Part shown: positions 7,905 to 16,696 of the stretch, piece by piece
How the letters are laid out: every line of letters begins with the position of its first letter
How positions within the stretch are numbered: the first letter of the stretch is position 1
Origin: Tistlia sp040905785
Lineage (GTDB): Bacteria; Pseudomonadota; Alphaproteobacteria; Kiloniellales; DSM-21159
Direction of reading: 5' to 3'
NCBI RefSeq assembly: GCF_040905785.1
Contig: NZ_JBBDQW010000078.1
Coordinates: 1-64,000 of the forward strand
DNA: 64,000 nt
The notes under the pieces: generated by a model
The model's input: the letters and a program-made list of their open reading frames with translations, nothing else
Database searches by the model: none
What the model was told of the DNA's origin: nothing
Translations under genes and position numbers: made by a program

Positions 7905-10640
7905 TCAACGCCTTGCAGCTGTTGATAGACGTCGATAGACGGGGTCTCTCGTGAGCTCAGATGCGACGTGTCGAATTCGATCGAGCGCCTCCGTCAGATC
8001 ATGAGGCACTACCGCACGTTCGGAACTCCCAACGGTAAGATCGAGCAAGCGGAGGAAAACCTTCGCTTTGACACCACTGTCGATCATCGTCAGATTCCTC
8101 TCCCCACCAACTTCGCCGCGCAAGCCATAGTCGGACATTGACCAGCAATCAAAAGGAACAAGAAACCGATCAACGGCTGCAACAGCATCAACAAAAGCTC
8201 CGCCCGCTGTTGCCGGCAGCTCGGCGAACGCCCGACTTACACCCGGCGACGCAAGGGACCGTTCTTGAGGCCAGACTTCCCTCACGAACGGATCCCCAGC
8301 GCATTTAAAGAGCTCGGCTGCGCTGGGCACTTCACCTTGCTCAGGGTGCGCCGAGGAAAGGTCCCGAATGAACCGCTGAACGACCTTTGCCGCAGATGCG
8401 CGCACCTCATCATCCAGAGATCTTAGCATCTGCTGCACTCGCGCTTTTGGAACAGCTGACGCGCGATTCTCACGAAGAGCGTGAAGCGACTCCACAACAA
8501 GACTAAAAACCAGCGCCTCACGGACACTACGTGAAAGACGACGATCCGTCGCTCGTTCGCTCATCGGCCCACCAATGATACTTAGGATTTCGCCGAAGTG
8601 CACCCGACGCGCAATCGCGTTCCACAACGACAACGCTTCGCTGCTATCCTTCAGCAAAGGCGCAATCAGATGCTGCTCGGTCCAGACGCGATCCGCGCGC
8701 AGAAAGTACGGGAGATGCTCTATTAATCGGTGCCGCCCAATGACGCCACTGCGGCCCACGGCACGAACGATTTGATCCCGAATGTCTCTCGTCGGCACAC
8801 CCACTCGAAACGGCGCAGCATCGCTCTCAAGCGAAGGACAGGATGCCAGGAAAACGCCCACCAGCTTTCCAGCAGGTGAGTTCAATGTATCGATCTCGTG
8901 CGGAGCGCTCCTCTCTTCAGAAAGTACTACAGCGTCAAGATCATCCTGGCTAGCCTCTACTCGCTCCACGTTTGTCGCATCCACAGCAACGGGCCAGACG
9001 TGCAACCAAACCGGCAGAAACAGGGTAGAGGAAGACACGTGAACGCGCCAAGCGTCGAGCCACGCGCTAACACCTCTGATCGCACCCGCTAAAGTACTCT
9101 GAGACATTTGGCTAAGAAGTCCTAGGACACGATCCGCTTCAGATTGCAGATCACGCCCTATGCTCGTCGGCTCACCCGTTTTGCCCGGCCGATGTGCCCA
9201 GCCGAAGCGATCCAATACACGCGGAAACCTCTCCGCACCGCCCGCCCCTGCCTCGAGATCTACTAATACGAGCAAGGTGTTGCCCTCGCGCCGAAGCCAA
9301 TCGTTCGCTCTCTCCGCGGGATCGTCGTTCCAGCCGCCACGACTGCTCAAGAGCGCCGCCTCTAGGGCGCGCAACCGCGCCTGCCCGCTAAGCGCATCGT
9401 ACTTGGAATCAGGGTTAGATGGTAAACTATACGCCTCCACGACGCGCGGAAAGTCGTGGTATAGATCCATCTTCTTGAGAAGATGAAATTCATTACCCCG
9501 GGCGGCCAGCCAACCCTTTTCTTTCTCCGGCAGTACACCACCGGCAACAATGACGCGCTTTAGTTCTCGAGCGGCCCAGTACCGGCGGGCGGCACTAACT
9601 CTGGAAGAACTCGCCTTGCTTGGCCAAAGGTTCCTCGGCGGGCCCCTTTTTATCCGCCGCACGATCTCCCTCTGCGGTTCTTTACTAAGTCCATTGAACC
9701 TTAGTGCTCGAAGCTCTGCAATTTCTGGATACGTGTCTAAGCTCCAGAACTCATTGTCATTGAGGCCGAGAAGAAACATTGCAACCCTCTCGGACGCTAC
9801 AAGGTCTGGATCGCGAGCCGCTGCGGCCCACAACCGGGTATGCACAACCGACCCCCCTAAACCCCATCTTCCGACACACTGTAACGCCTGCTGCCGATCG
9901 AGCTCCCCAATGCGCTCGAAGATCGAAAATAATAGCTTTACGGAGGGAGCAATACCGCGATTGTAGCTATCAGGATCGCTATCGGCTCCGACCAGCTCGG
10001 AGGATTCGACATAATAGACTCTGCTTAAGTCGCCGATCTGCCACAGCTGCTCTTGGTCTCGCCATCCCAGGCGTTGAGCAGTCTCAAGACCGTAGCGCAC
10101 GGCTGATTCCAGCTCATAGACCAGAGACCTCAAAAAATCGACATCGTTCACTTCGCGAATCTTAAGAACCCTCAGATCAAGAAGCTCACCGCTTGTTAGT
10201 CTCGCAGTGAGCAAATCCTCAAACGTCTTTGGTCGACGTCGTTTCGGTAAGAGTTCCCATCGCCACGACTCAATTGGCTTTACCTCTAAGCGGGGTGTGA
10301 CCAAGCAAACTATTTTCGCGATGATGCTCCCTGATCGCTCCCCTCTGCGAAGCCGTTCGCCCACGGCGTAGGCCATCGCTTCGGACTGCTGCGCGGCCGG
10401 GGCGGCCACCCAACTCTCTTCGATCAATTGCCACGCAGTCACCCAGGGTTCCTGAAGTGATTGCCCGCGAGGACCATTCAACAGGTCTCCTATCGCAAGA
10501 CGTTCTACCTTCTGGCTTGGCTTTAGCCGAAGCGCCCATTCAATTGTATCTGACCTCGACATTCGACTTTCCAGGAAGGCGACCGTTGCTTGAAACGTAG
10601 ATTGATCACGTTCGGTCAGACTTGCCCATGCAGGGATCAT
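7905..10640 (-). CDS. uncharacterised 911-residue partner of a SIR2 protein
   Basis: I do not recognise a catalytic domain in this large protein. It has no signal peptide, no membrane span and no P-loop, zinc or nuclease motif that I can see. It is rich in amphipathic helical stretches (for example near residues 150-200, 400-440 and 690-760) and in tryptophan, as expected of a HEAT- or TPR-like scaffold. The C-terminus ends ELTRDPVYRRLSTAARR. Its ATG overlaps the stop of the upstream SIR2 gene by four bases, so the two are translationally coupled and likely form a complex. By analogy with DSR proteins, where a SIR2 NADase is followed in the same chain by a long helical region that senses phage protein, this could be the sensor supplied as a separate chain; similarity to the DUF4020 region of DSR1 is a guess to test. 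Confidence 0.8.
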   Translation of the reverse strand: MIPAWASLTERDQSTFQATVAFLESRMSRSDTIEWALRLKPSQKVERLAIGDLLNGPRGQSLQEPWVTAWQLIEESWVAAPAAQQSEAMAYAVGERLRRGERSGSIIAKIVCLVTPRLEVKPIESWRWELLPKRRRPKTFEDLLTARLTSGELLDLRVLKIREVNDVDFLRSLVYELESAVRYGLETAQRLGWRDQEQLWQIGDLSRVYYVESSELVGADSDPDSYNRGIAPSVKLLFSIFERIGELDRQQALQCVGRWGLGGSVVHTRLWAAAARDPDLVASERVAMFLLGLNDNEFWSLDTYPEIAELRALRFNGLSKEPQREIVRRIKRGPPRNLWPSKASSSRVSAARRYWAARELKRVIVAGGVLPEKEKGWLAARGNEFHLLKKMDLYHDFPRVVEAYSLPSNPDSKYDALSGQARLRALEAALLSSRGGWNDDPAERANDWLRREGNTLLVLVDLEAGAGGAERFPRVLDRFGWAHRPGKTGEPTSIGRDLQSEADRVLGLLSQMSQSTLAGAIRGVSAWLDAWRVHVSSSTLFLPVWLHVWPVAVDATNVERVEASQDDLDAVVLSEERSAPHEIDTLNSPAGKLVGVFLASCPSLESDAAPFRVGVPTRDIRDQIVRAVGRSGVIGRHRLIEHLPYFLRADRVWTEQHLIAPLLKDSSEALSLWNAIARRVHFGEILSIIGGPMSERATDRRLSRSVREALVFSLVVESLHALRENRASAVPKARVQQMLRSLDDEVRASAAKVVQRFIRDLSSAHPEQGEVPSAAELFKCAGDPFVREVWPQERSLASPGVSRAFAELPATAGGAFVDAVAAVDRFLVPFDCWSMSDYGLRGEVGGERNLTMIDSGVKAKVFLRLLDLTVGSSERAVVPHDLTEALDRIRHVASELTRDPVYRRLSTAARR

Positions 10641-11845
10641 TGTTCGCGCTCACGTTCCTGTTCCGTGCAAATTTGTATGATTGCATCAAGCCAACCAAGG
10701 TCGGCGTTCGTATTTGAGATGAGGTCCGACAGTCTAATGCGTTCACTCGGGTTGCTTCGTCTAATGAAATGATCGAAGAGGTCGCGATCGCTTTCCGGAG
10801 CAGCCACTCTAGGCAACTTGACAATGTTACGAATCGCAGCGTCTACACGGTCCCTTCTTCCATTTATTGCCGAAAGATCTGCCCAGCGGCCAAGTGTGTT
10901 CCGAAGGGCCGAATGATCATCCGATGCATCATAATAGATAGGAGTTATGCCGCGCGCCTTCCAATCCTCTAGCGCGACCGGGTCAGGTGCGCGCGTCCCA
11001 AAGAATGCAAAGCGTTCCTTTAGGTCCTTAAAGCGGGTCCCGTCAGCTGCCACGGCGTTCAAGAGGTAGCGCATTGGCGGGTCATTCGCACTGTATCCGA
11101 CTAAGACTAGGTGGTACAGGCGCGCCGCATCATAGATAAAGTCAGGAACCACGCGTCGTCGAAGATAGAACTCTCCGAAATCCTGGTCGGAGAGGACCAC
11201 TTCAGAGGTACGTTCTGGTTTCGGATCAAGTGTTCCGTGTATGTGAAACACCCCAGAAAAATCCGACTGCATCGACGGTCGCGGAATTGCTCCAAGTGAG
11301 TAGCTTTGGACTGGCGAGGGCCGCCGTCTTGCCGCACGCTCGAGAAGAAGATCGAAGTTGGTGGTGGCGATTGTAGTGACGCCGCCGCGATCGGCCAGAC
11401 GCATGAGTGCACTATGGATAGGTGCAGGTCGGTCTGTATTCGCTCTCAATCGATGAATGACAGCGTGCCGGACCCGGCTATCGCCTCGCGTTTGGTTGTC
11501 AAGCCGTCTCTCAAGCATGCCGAGCACTACATCGTAATCTCCGAGTATGAAGCGCTTGACCTCCGCCCTCTGCGCGTCATTCAGATCGCTGACGTTCGTC
11601 TCCCATTGATTACATATGCCGAGCGGTAGAGTTTTAAGAACGGTATGAACGCCTGCATCGAGCTTTTGATAAACGTCGATTACGAGACTACGGAAATCCG
11701 GCAGTCCGGCGGGGTTTGAAACGCCTGCACCACAGATAAAGAGGATTTTCCCCCGCGCGTGGGCAAGTAGCAGCCGTTCTGGGATCGTAGCCAAACCGGC
11801 CCCAAGTGAAATAACACGCTCTTGGACAGATGCTTCAGAGTTCAC
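10637..11845 (-). CDS. SIR2-domain protein, putative NAD-cleaving defence effector
   Basis: A 402-residue protein with a sirtuin-like NAD-binding domain in its first 270 residues. Visible motifs are ICGAGVSNPAGLPDFRSL (38-54, the GAGxS and G-PDFR nucleotide loop), TTNFD (161-165, the TQN/TTNFD position), HIHGT (201-205, with the histidine expected at the active site), and VGYSANDPPMRYLL (249-262). This motif set is typical of bacterial defence SIR2 proteins rather than protein deacetylases; the zinc-binding cysteine pairs of deacetylases are absent. The last 130 residues are not recognised. The start is GTG with GGGAG six bases upstream. It is the first gene of a two-gene operon. I infer NAD depletion upon phage infection. 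Confidence 0.85.
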   Translation of the reverse strand: MNSEASVQERVISLGAGLATIPERLLLAHARGKILFICGAGVSNPAGLPDFRSLVIDVYQKLDAGVHTVLKTLPLGICNQWETNVSDLNDAQRAEVKRFILGDYDVVLGMLERRLDNQTRGDSRVRHAVIHRLRANTDRPAPIHSALMRLADRGGVTTIATTNFDLLLERAARRRPSPVQSYSLGAIPRPSMQSDFSGVFHIHGTLDPKPERTSEVVLSDQDFGEFYLRRRVVPDFIYDAARLYHLVLVGYSANDPPMRYLLNAVAADGTRFKDLKERFAFFGTRAPDPVALEDWKARGITPIYYDASDDHSALRNTLGRWADLSAINGRRDRVDAAIRNIVKLPRVAAPESDRDLFDHFIRRSNPSERIRLSDLISNTNADLGWLDAIIQICTEQEREREQ

Positions 11846-12168
11846 GCGCAGCTCCCGGGGGAAAAGCGACTATTGCACTAGGATCCGATGACTGAGTGCA
11901 GGTTGCGTGTCTGTGTGGTGCGCCGGACCGTATCGTTCCGATTACCAGAGAGTAGCAGTGTCATGCTCAGGCGCAAAAGCTCGCCCGGTCCCTTAAGCGG
12001 CACGGGGCAAGCAGTGCGGGCGGCGCGTTGCCAGGAGGCGGGCGCTTGGTCGCACGGCCGGGGCCCCTGGATTCCCGCCTCCGCGGGAATGACGGAAGGG
12101 GGGGGTCGGCGCGATCCTCCCATGCATCGAGAGGGATTTCACGCCACCAACCCCGGCACTTTCACCCC
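11846..12168. other. gap upstream of the SIR2 operon
   Basis: No gene is seen. The left part (11846-11960) is the AT-richer leader of the SIR2 operon; I see no convincing -35/-10 pair. The right part returns to high GC and contains one palindromic repeat at 12069-12094. The stop of the small membrane-protein gene lies at 12169. Confidence 0.4.
12069..12094. repeat. REP-like palindrome
   Basis: GGATTCCCGCCTCCGCGGGAATGAC is a short hairpin (TTCCCGC...GCGGGAA) of the same design as the GGATCCCCGCTTTCGCGGGGATGAC elements at 13551 and 19882-19991, with the stem sequence changed in a compensated way. Such single hairpins are common intergenic repeats in proteobacteria. Confidence 0.7.
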
Positions 12169-12594
12169 CTACCACAACCTCGCGCGCGGCTCCGGCCAGA
12201 AGCGCCAGAGGCAGAGGGCGAGGAGGGTGGCGGCGAGGGCCAGGGCGAGGTAGGCGGTCAGGGGCGGGCCGCGGCGCGACAGGGGTGGGCCCGAGGGCAG
12301 GAAATTCTGGGCGAGGAGCGCCAGGGCGACGGCGGCGGCGCCGGCGAGCAGCATCGGCAGGAAGACCGTGAGGCCGCCGAGGCCCAGGCTGCCCGGGGTG
12401 TGGCGCCAGAGGCCGGTGAAGGCCTCGGAGAGCAGGGTGACGGCCAGCGGCAGGGTCAGCAGGTAGAGCGCCGGCCGGGTCAGCAGCAGTCCGGCGCCGG
12501 CCAGCTTCAGCAGCAGCCAGGCGGCGCCGGCGCCGACCAGGTCGCCGAGCGCGACCACCGCGAGCTGGATGGCGAGGTCGATCCAGTACAGCAT
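12169..12594 (-). CDS. small hydrophobic membrane protein of unknown function
   Basis: About 141 residues, strongly hydrophobic, with roughly four membrane segments (IDLAIQLAVVALGDLVGAGA, then LYLLTLPLAVTLLSEA, then VFLPMLLAGAAAVALALLAQ, then LTAYLALALAATLLALCL) and a short arginine-rich C-terminus. I do not recognise the family. The start at 12594 is preceded by GGGGAGCTGGAGAGG; the longer reading frame is derived from a palindromic repeat. It is divergent from the LemA gene, with an inverted repeat pair in between. Confidence 0.65.
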   Translation of the reverse strand: MLYWIDLAIQLAVVALGDLVGAGAAWLLLKLAGAGLLLTRPALYLLTLPLAVTLLSEAFTGLWRHTPGSLGLGGLTVFLPMLLAGAAAVALALLAQNFLPSGPPLSRRGPPLTAYLALALAATLLALCLWRFWPEPRARLW

Positions 12595-12664
12595 CCCTCT
12601 CCAGCTCCCCTTCCCAGGCCCCTCGCCCTGTCGGGCGGAGAAGACGGCGCTCGACCGCCCTTCG

Positions 12665-12744
12665 TGGTTCGACAAGCTCACCATGAAGCACGGCCTGAGG
12701 CCCGCGGAATCTCAAGCGCCGCTTCATGGTGAGCCTGTCGAACC
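12665..12744. repeat. head-to-head pair of palindromic repeats
   Basis: TGGTTCGACAAGCTCACCAT begins at 12665 and its inverse, CTTCATGGTGAGCCTGTCGA, lies at 12722-12741, separated by about 30 bases. The pair can fold into one long cruciform. It lies between two divergent genes and also creates a false upstream ATG for each of them. Confidence 0.75.
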
Positions 12745-12869
12745 GAGCGCAGCTCGGCGCGAAGCACGCGCGCCCCGAAGCCGCGAGAACCCAGCAGCGG
12801 CTTGACGCAGCCTGTGCCACGGGCGACCTTCCCGCCACAAGTGAACCGGGGAAAGAGGTGGCCCGCAAC

Positions 12870-13436
12870 ATGTCTTCCCCGCTCTGGGTCCTGCTGGCCC
12901 TGGCCCTGCTGCTCGCCGGCGGCCTTATCGTCCTCTACAACCGCCTGGTCGCCGCGCGCCAGCGCTGCCGCGAAGGCTGGAGCGGCATCGACGTGCAGCT
13001 CAAGCGCCGCAGCAACTTGGTGCCGAACCTGGTGCGCACGGTCGAGGGCTACGTCGGCCACGAGGCCGGCGTCCTGGAGAAGGTGACCGAGACCCGCGCC
13101 CGGGCCCAGGCCAGCGAGGGCGCCGGCGCCGGCGCGCGCCAGCAGGCCGAGGGCGAGCTCTCGACCGCGCTGCTGCGGCTCTTCGCCGTCGCCGAGAACT
13201 ACCCCGAGCTGAAGGCCGACGGCACCTTCCTGGAGCTGCAGCGCACCCTGGCCGAGCTCGAGGAGCAGATCCAGAAGGCACGGCGCTACTACAACGGCAC
13301 GGCGCGCGAGCTGAACACCCTGATCGAGTCCTTCCCGAGCAACCTGGTCGCCCGCGGCTTCGGCTTCGTCCAGGCCGACTACTACGAGGTCGAGCACGCG
13401 GCCGACCGGCTGCTGCCGAAGGTCGAGTTCTCGTGA
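12870..13436 (+). CDS. LemA family protein
   Basis: A 188-residue LemA-family protein: one N-terminal membrane helix (LWVLLALALLLAGGLIVLYN, residues 5-24) followed by a long helical bundle. Family marks are QRCREGWSGIDVQLKRRSNL and VPNLVRTVEGY in the first third, LFAVAENYPELKAD near 108, and ARRYYNGTARELNTLIESFP near 145. The start at 12870 is preceded by AAAGAGGTG. LemA proteins are membrane-anchored with unclear function and are often encoded beside DUF2207 or TPM-domain proteins, as here. The two probably form one transcription unit. Confidence 0.93.
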   Translation: MSSPLWVLLALALLLAGGLIVLYNRLVAARQRCREGWSGIDVQLKRRSNLVPNLVRTVEGYVGHEAGVLEKVTETRARAQASEGAGAGARQQAEGELSTALLRLFAVAENYPELKADGTFLELQRTLAELEEQIQKARRYYNGTARELNTLIESFPSNLVARGFGFVQADYYEVEHAADRLLPKVEFS

Positions 13437-13550
13437 GGGCGGGGGCGCCGGGGGCGCCTTTCCTGCTTCGCCTGCGCCGCGCGGGCGGGGCTGCGGGGTG
13501 AGAGGAGCGGGCGCGCCGGTGGCGCCGCCGGGGCGAGGGTGTCGAGTCCC

Positions 13551-13578
13551 TATGGATCCCCGCTTTCGCGGGGATGAC
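13551..13578. repeat. REP-like palindrome at the start of the DUF2207 gene
   Basis: A GGATCCCCGCTTTCGCGGGG hairpin followed by ATGACG. It overlaps the first possible ATG of the DUF2207 reading frame, so either translation starts inside the repeat or the real start lies downstream of it. Confidence 0.75.
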
Positions 13579-15612
13579 GATGAAGGGGTGGGCCTGCGCG
13601 ACAGAGGGACGGGCCGGCGCGACCAAGGGGCGGGTTTGCGCGGGGAGGACCGGAGCAGGGCGCGGCCGCGGCGGCGGCTCGCGCTGTTGCTGCTCGTGCT
13701 GGCGACGCTGGCGGCGCCGGCCGTGGCCCAGGCGCAGGAGCGGATCACCGCCTTCGAGGCCGAGGTCCGGATCGCCGGGGACGGCAGCCTGCTGGTCGAG
13801 GAGAGCATCGAGGTGGTCTCCGCCGGCGAGCGCATCCGCCGCGGCATCTTCCGCGACCTGCCGCTGCGCAGCCTGATCCCGCCCGGCTTCAACCACATCG
13901 CCGGCTTCGAGCTCGAGCGGGTCGAGCGCGACGGCGCGCCCTCGCCCTGGTTCGCCCAGCCGCTCGACGCCGGCCTGCGCATCTACGTCGGCGAGGAGGG
14001 GCGCCTGCTGCCCGACGGCGCCCACCGCTACCTCCTGGCCTACCGCACCGACCGGCAGCTGCTGCACCGCGCGGGCGAGGACGAGCTCTACTGGAACGTC
14101 ACCGGCGACGCCTGGGACTTCCCGATCGAGCGGGCGGCGGTGACGGTCCACCTGCCCGCGGGCCTGGAGGCGCTGCGCGTCGCCGGCTACACCGGCCGGC
14201 CCGGCGAGGCCGGCGAGGCCTTCCGCCTGGTCGAGTCGGCGCCCGGCCGGGTGCGCCTGGAGACGACGCGCGCCCTGGCGCCGGGCGAGGGCTTCACCGT
14301 CGCCGTCGTCTGGCCGGCCGGCGCGGTGGCGCGGCCGGACGCCGCCGCGCGGGTCCTGGGCTTCGCGGCGGACAACCTCGGCACGCTCGCCGGCGCCCTG
14401 CTGACCCTGGTGCTGCTGGCCTACTTCCTGCTGGCCTGGCACCGGCTCGGCCGCGATCCCGAGAAGGGCGTCGTCTACCCGCAGTTCGACCCGCCGCCCG
14501 GCCTCTCGGCGGTCGGCGCCGGCTACGTCTGGCACCAGGGCTTCGGCCTCGGCTTCTCGGGCAACCGCGCGCTCACGGTGGCGCTGACCAGCCTCGCCAC
14601 CAAGGGCGCGCTGCGCATCGCCGAGGCCGGCAAGGGCGTGCTGTCGCTGGAGCGCACGGGTAAGACGCCGGAGGCGCTGCCGCCGGGCGAGAAGGCGGTG
14701 CTGCAGGCGCTCTTCGGCAAGGGCCAGGAACCGACCTTGCGGCTCGGCAAGGCCTACGAGCCGCGCATGGGCGAGGCCAAGAGCGCGCTCGGGCAGGCCT
14801 TCGGCGGCGAGTTCGCGCGCAGCTTCTTCCGCGCCAACCTGGGCTACTGGCTGCTCGGCGCCGGCCTCGCCCTGCTCGCGGTGCTGGCGGCGCTGCTGCC
14901 CGAGGCGCGCACCGAGGAGACGCTGATCCTGGTGCTGGTGCTGATCCCCTTCGCCGTCGCCTTCGCCGCCGGCGCCACGCTCTTCCTGCTCTCGGCCCTG
15001 GAGGCGCGCACCGCCGGGCGGTCGCCCTGGCGCCGGCTGCGGCACCGGCTGGTCCGCCTCGCGCTGGCGGCAGCCTGCCTGCTGCCGCTCGCCGACCTGG
15101 CGCTCTTCGCCAGCGGCTTCGTCGCGCCCATGGCGCTGCTGGTCGCCGGCACGGCGGTGATCCTGGCGATCCTCTTCTGGTCCTGGCTGAAGGCGCCGAC
15201 CCGCATGGGCCGGCAGACCCTGGACGCGCTCGAGGGCTACCGCCTCTACCTCTCGGTCGCCGAGGGCGAGCGCCTGGAGCAGGCCGGCCGCGAGCCGGCG
15301 ATCACCGAGGCGCTGTTCGAGCAGCACCTGCCCTACGCCATGGCGCTCGGCGTCGAGGAGGCCTGGAGCGAGAAGGTCGCGGCGAAGCTGGCCGCCAGCG
15401 CGGGCGAGCCCGGCGGCAGCCCCTACCGGCCGCGCTGGTACGAGCGCGCCGGGTCGAGCGGCGACGGGCCGGCCGCCCTCTCCCGCAGCCTGACGCGCAG
15501 CCTCGGCGGCGCCGCCGCGGTCGCCGCGACCCGCCCCTCGAGCTCGAGCGGCGGCGCCTCCGGCGGCTCGTCCGGGGGCGGCGGCGGAGGCGGCGGAGGC
15601 GGCGGCTGGTAG
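13552..15612 (+). CDS. DUF2207 domain-containing membrane protein
   Basis: A predicted membrane protein of about 686 residues. After an arginine-rich leader comes a signal sequence (RRRLALLLLVLATLAAPAVA), then the extracytoplasmic DUF2207 domain starting ERITAFEAEVRIAGDGSLLV and continuing with GIFRDLPLR. A membrane helix follows near 295 (LAGALLTLVLLAYFLLAW), then more helices near 470-500 and 530-570. The C-terminus is low-complexity serine and glycine (SSGGGGGGGGGGGW), a usual ending for this family. The start is uncertain: ATG 13552 lies inside a palindromic repeat and GTG 13588 is an alternative. It follows LemA, its common genomic partner. Function is unknown; a role in the envelope is inferred. 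Confidence 0.85.
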   Translation: MDPRFRGDDDEGVGLRDRGTGRRDQGAGLRGEDRSRARPRRRLALLLLVLATLAAPAVAQAQERITAFEAEVRIAGDGSLLVEESIEVVSAGERIRRGIFRDLPLRSLIPPGFNHIAGFELERVERDGAPSPWFAQPLDAGLRIYVGEEGRLLPDGAHRYLLAYRTDRQLLHRAGEDELYWNVTGDAWDFPIERAAVTVHLPAGLEALRVAGYTGRPGEAGEAFRLVESAPGRVRLETTRALAPGEGFTVAVVWPAGAVARPDAAARVLGFAADNLGTLAGALLTLVLLAYFLLAWHRLGRDPEKGVVYPQFDPPPGLSAVGAGYVWHQGFGLGFSGNRALTVALTSLATKGALRIAEAGKGVLSLERTGKTPEALPPGEKAVLQALFGKGQEPTLRLGKAYEPRMGEAKSALGQAFGGEFARSFFRANLGYWLLGAGLALLAVLAALLPEARTEETLILVLVLIPFAVAFAAGATLFLLSALEARTAGRSPWRRLRHRLVRLALAAACLLPLADLALFASGFVAPMALLVAGTAVILAILFWSWLKAPTRMGRQTLDALEGYRLYLSVAEGERLEQAGREPAITEALFEQHLPYAMALGVEEAWSEKVAAKLAASAGEPGGSPYRPRWYERAGSSGDGPAALSRSLTRSLGGAAAVAATRPSSSSGGASGGSSGGGGGGGGGGGW

Positions 15613-15625
15613 CTCTGCCCGCCGG

Positions 15626-16639
15626 TCAAGCGGCGGCGGTGCCGGCCCTGCGGCTCTCGGCCATGCGGCAGGCGATCGCGAAGGCGCGCCGCGTCGGCTC
15701 CAGGTTCGCCGTCCCCTGCCCGACGATGTCGTAGGCCGTGCCGTGCGCCGGGGTGCAGATCGGCACCGGCAGGCCGCCGAGCACCGTCACGCCGCGGTCG
15801 AAGCCGATCAGCTTGATCGCGATCTGGCCCTGGTCGTGATACATCGTCAGCACCGCGTCGGCCTTGCCGGCCCGGGCGCGCAGGTAGACCGTGTCGGACG
15901 GCCAGGGCCCGTCGACGGCCCAGCCCCTGGCCTTGGCCTTCTCGACCGCCGGGGCGATGACCTCGATCTCCTCGCGGCCGAAGTTGCCGCCGTCGCCGGC
16001 GTGGGGATTGAGCGCGGCGACGGCGATGCGCGGCCGCTCGAAGCCGGCCTCCTGCAGGGCCGCCACGGTCAGCTCGAGATTGCGCAGGATGGCCTCCTCG
16101 GTGATCAGGCCGGCGACCGCGCTGATCGGCACGTGCGAGGTGACGCGCGCGTTCCAGATCTCGTCGACGACGTTGAACTCGGCGTGGGCGCCCTGGTAGC
16201 CCAGGTAGCCGGCGGCGTAGCGCAGCTCGTCCTCGTGGGTGCTGCCGCCCAGGCGCAGCGCCTGCTTGTTGAAGGGCGTGAAGACGATGGCCTCGACCGC
16301 GCCGTCGCGCGCCAGGTCGAGGCCGAGTGTGAAGTTCTCCAGCGTCGCCCGGCCGCCCTCCGCCGAGGCGACGGCGGGGCGGATCGTCGCCGGGTCGGCG
16401 TTGGCCATGTCGAGCAGCACCGGACGGCCGGGCTCCGGCCGCGCCTCGGCCGCCTGCCGCACCACCGGCAGGTCGAGCGCGACGCCGCCGCGGCGCGCGC
16501 CCTCCTCCAGCATGCGGCGGTCGGCGATCACCAGGATCGCGGCCTGCCGCAGCAGGTCCGGCTCGGCCAGCAAACGCGCCGTCAGCTCCGGGCCGATGCC
16601 CGCGGGGTCGCCCATCACCAGGGCCAGTCGCACTGTCAT
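15626..16639 (-). CDS. PdxA-family 4-phospho-hydroxy acid dehydrogenase
   Basis: A 337-residue PdxA-family enzyme, metal-dependent NAD dehydrogenases that oxidise and decarboxylate phosphorylated hydroxy acids. It starts with MTVRLALVMGDPAGIGPEL. The three metal-binding histidines of the family are visible in GGSTHEDELRYAAGY, LTMYHDQGQIAIKLI and CTPAHGTAYDIVGQG. Its placement at the end of a TRAP operon, rather than with vitamin B6 genes, suggests a catabolic PdxA2-type role (such as D-threonate or D-erythronate phosphate oxidation in known pathways), although no matching kinase of the DUF1537 type is seen nearby. Ribosome site AAGGA precedes the ATG at 16639. Confidence 0.88.
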   Translation of the reverse strand: MTVRLALVMGDPAGIGPELTARLLAEPDLLRQAAILVIADRRMLEEGARRGGVALDLPVVRQAAEARPEPGRPVLLDMANADPATIRPAVASAEGGRATLENFTLGLDLARDGAVEAIVFTPFNKQALRLGGSTHEDELRYAAGYLGYQGAHAEFNVVDEIWNARVTSHVPISAVAGLITEEAILRNLELTVAALQEAGFERPRIAVAALNPHAGDGGNFGREEIEVIAPAVEKAKARGWAVDGPWPSDTVYLRARAGKADAVLTMYHDQGQIAIKLIGFDRGVTVLGGLPVPICTPAHGTAYDIVGQGTANLEPTRRAFAIACRMAESRRAGTAAA

Positions 16640-16696
16640 CTCGGTCCTTCCTGCGGCGGGCGCCCCTCGAGGCGGGGGCGCCGCCGTCCTCGGTTG

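Larger units (their letters stand above)
7843..11900. other. lower-GC accessory island carrying a two-gene SIR2 system
   Basis: Base composition drops from about 70% G+C on both sides to roughly 50-58% in lines I counted, with AT-rich codons (TTA, AAT, ATA) that neighbours avoid. It contains exactly two genes on the minus strand and no integrase or transposase. The left edge abuts a gene remnant and the right edge lies near a palindromic repeat at 12069. These are signs of horizontal acquisition, with borders uncertain by a few tens of bases. Confidence 0.75.

Noticed and set aside
7905..10640. Assigning the 911-residue protein to DUF4020 or DSR1
   Set aside because: The context fits, but I cannot identify a diagnostic motif by eye, so I leave it as a hypothesis.
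7843..11900. Prophage or transposon carrying the SIR2 genes
   Set aside because: No integrase, transposase, terminal repeats or phage structural genes are visible; only the two genes and a composition change.
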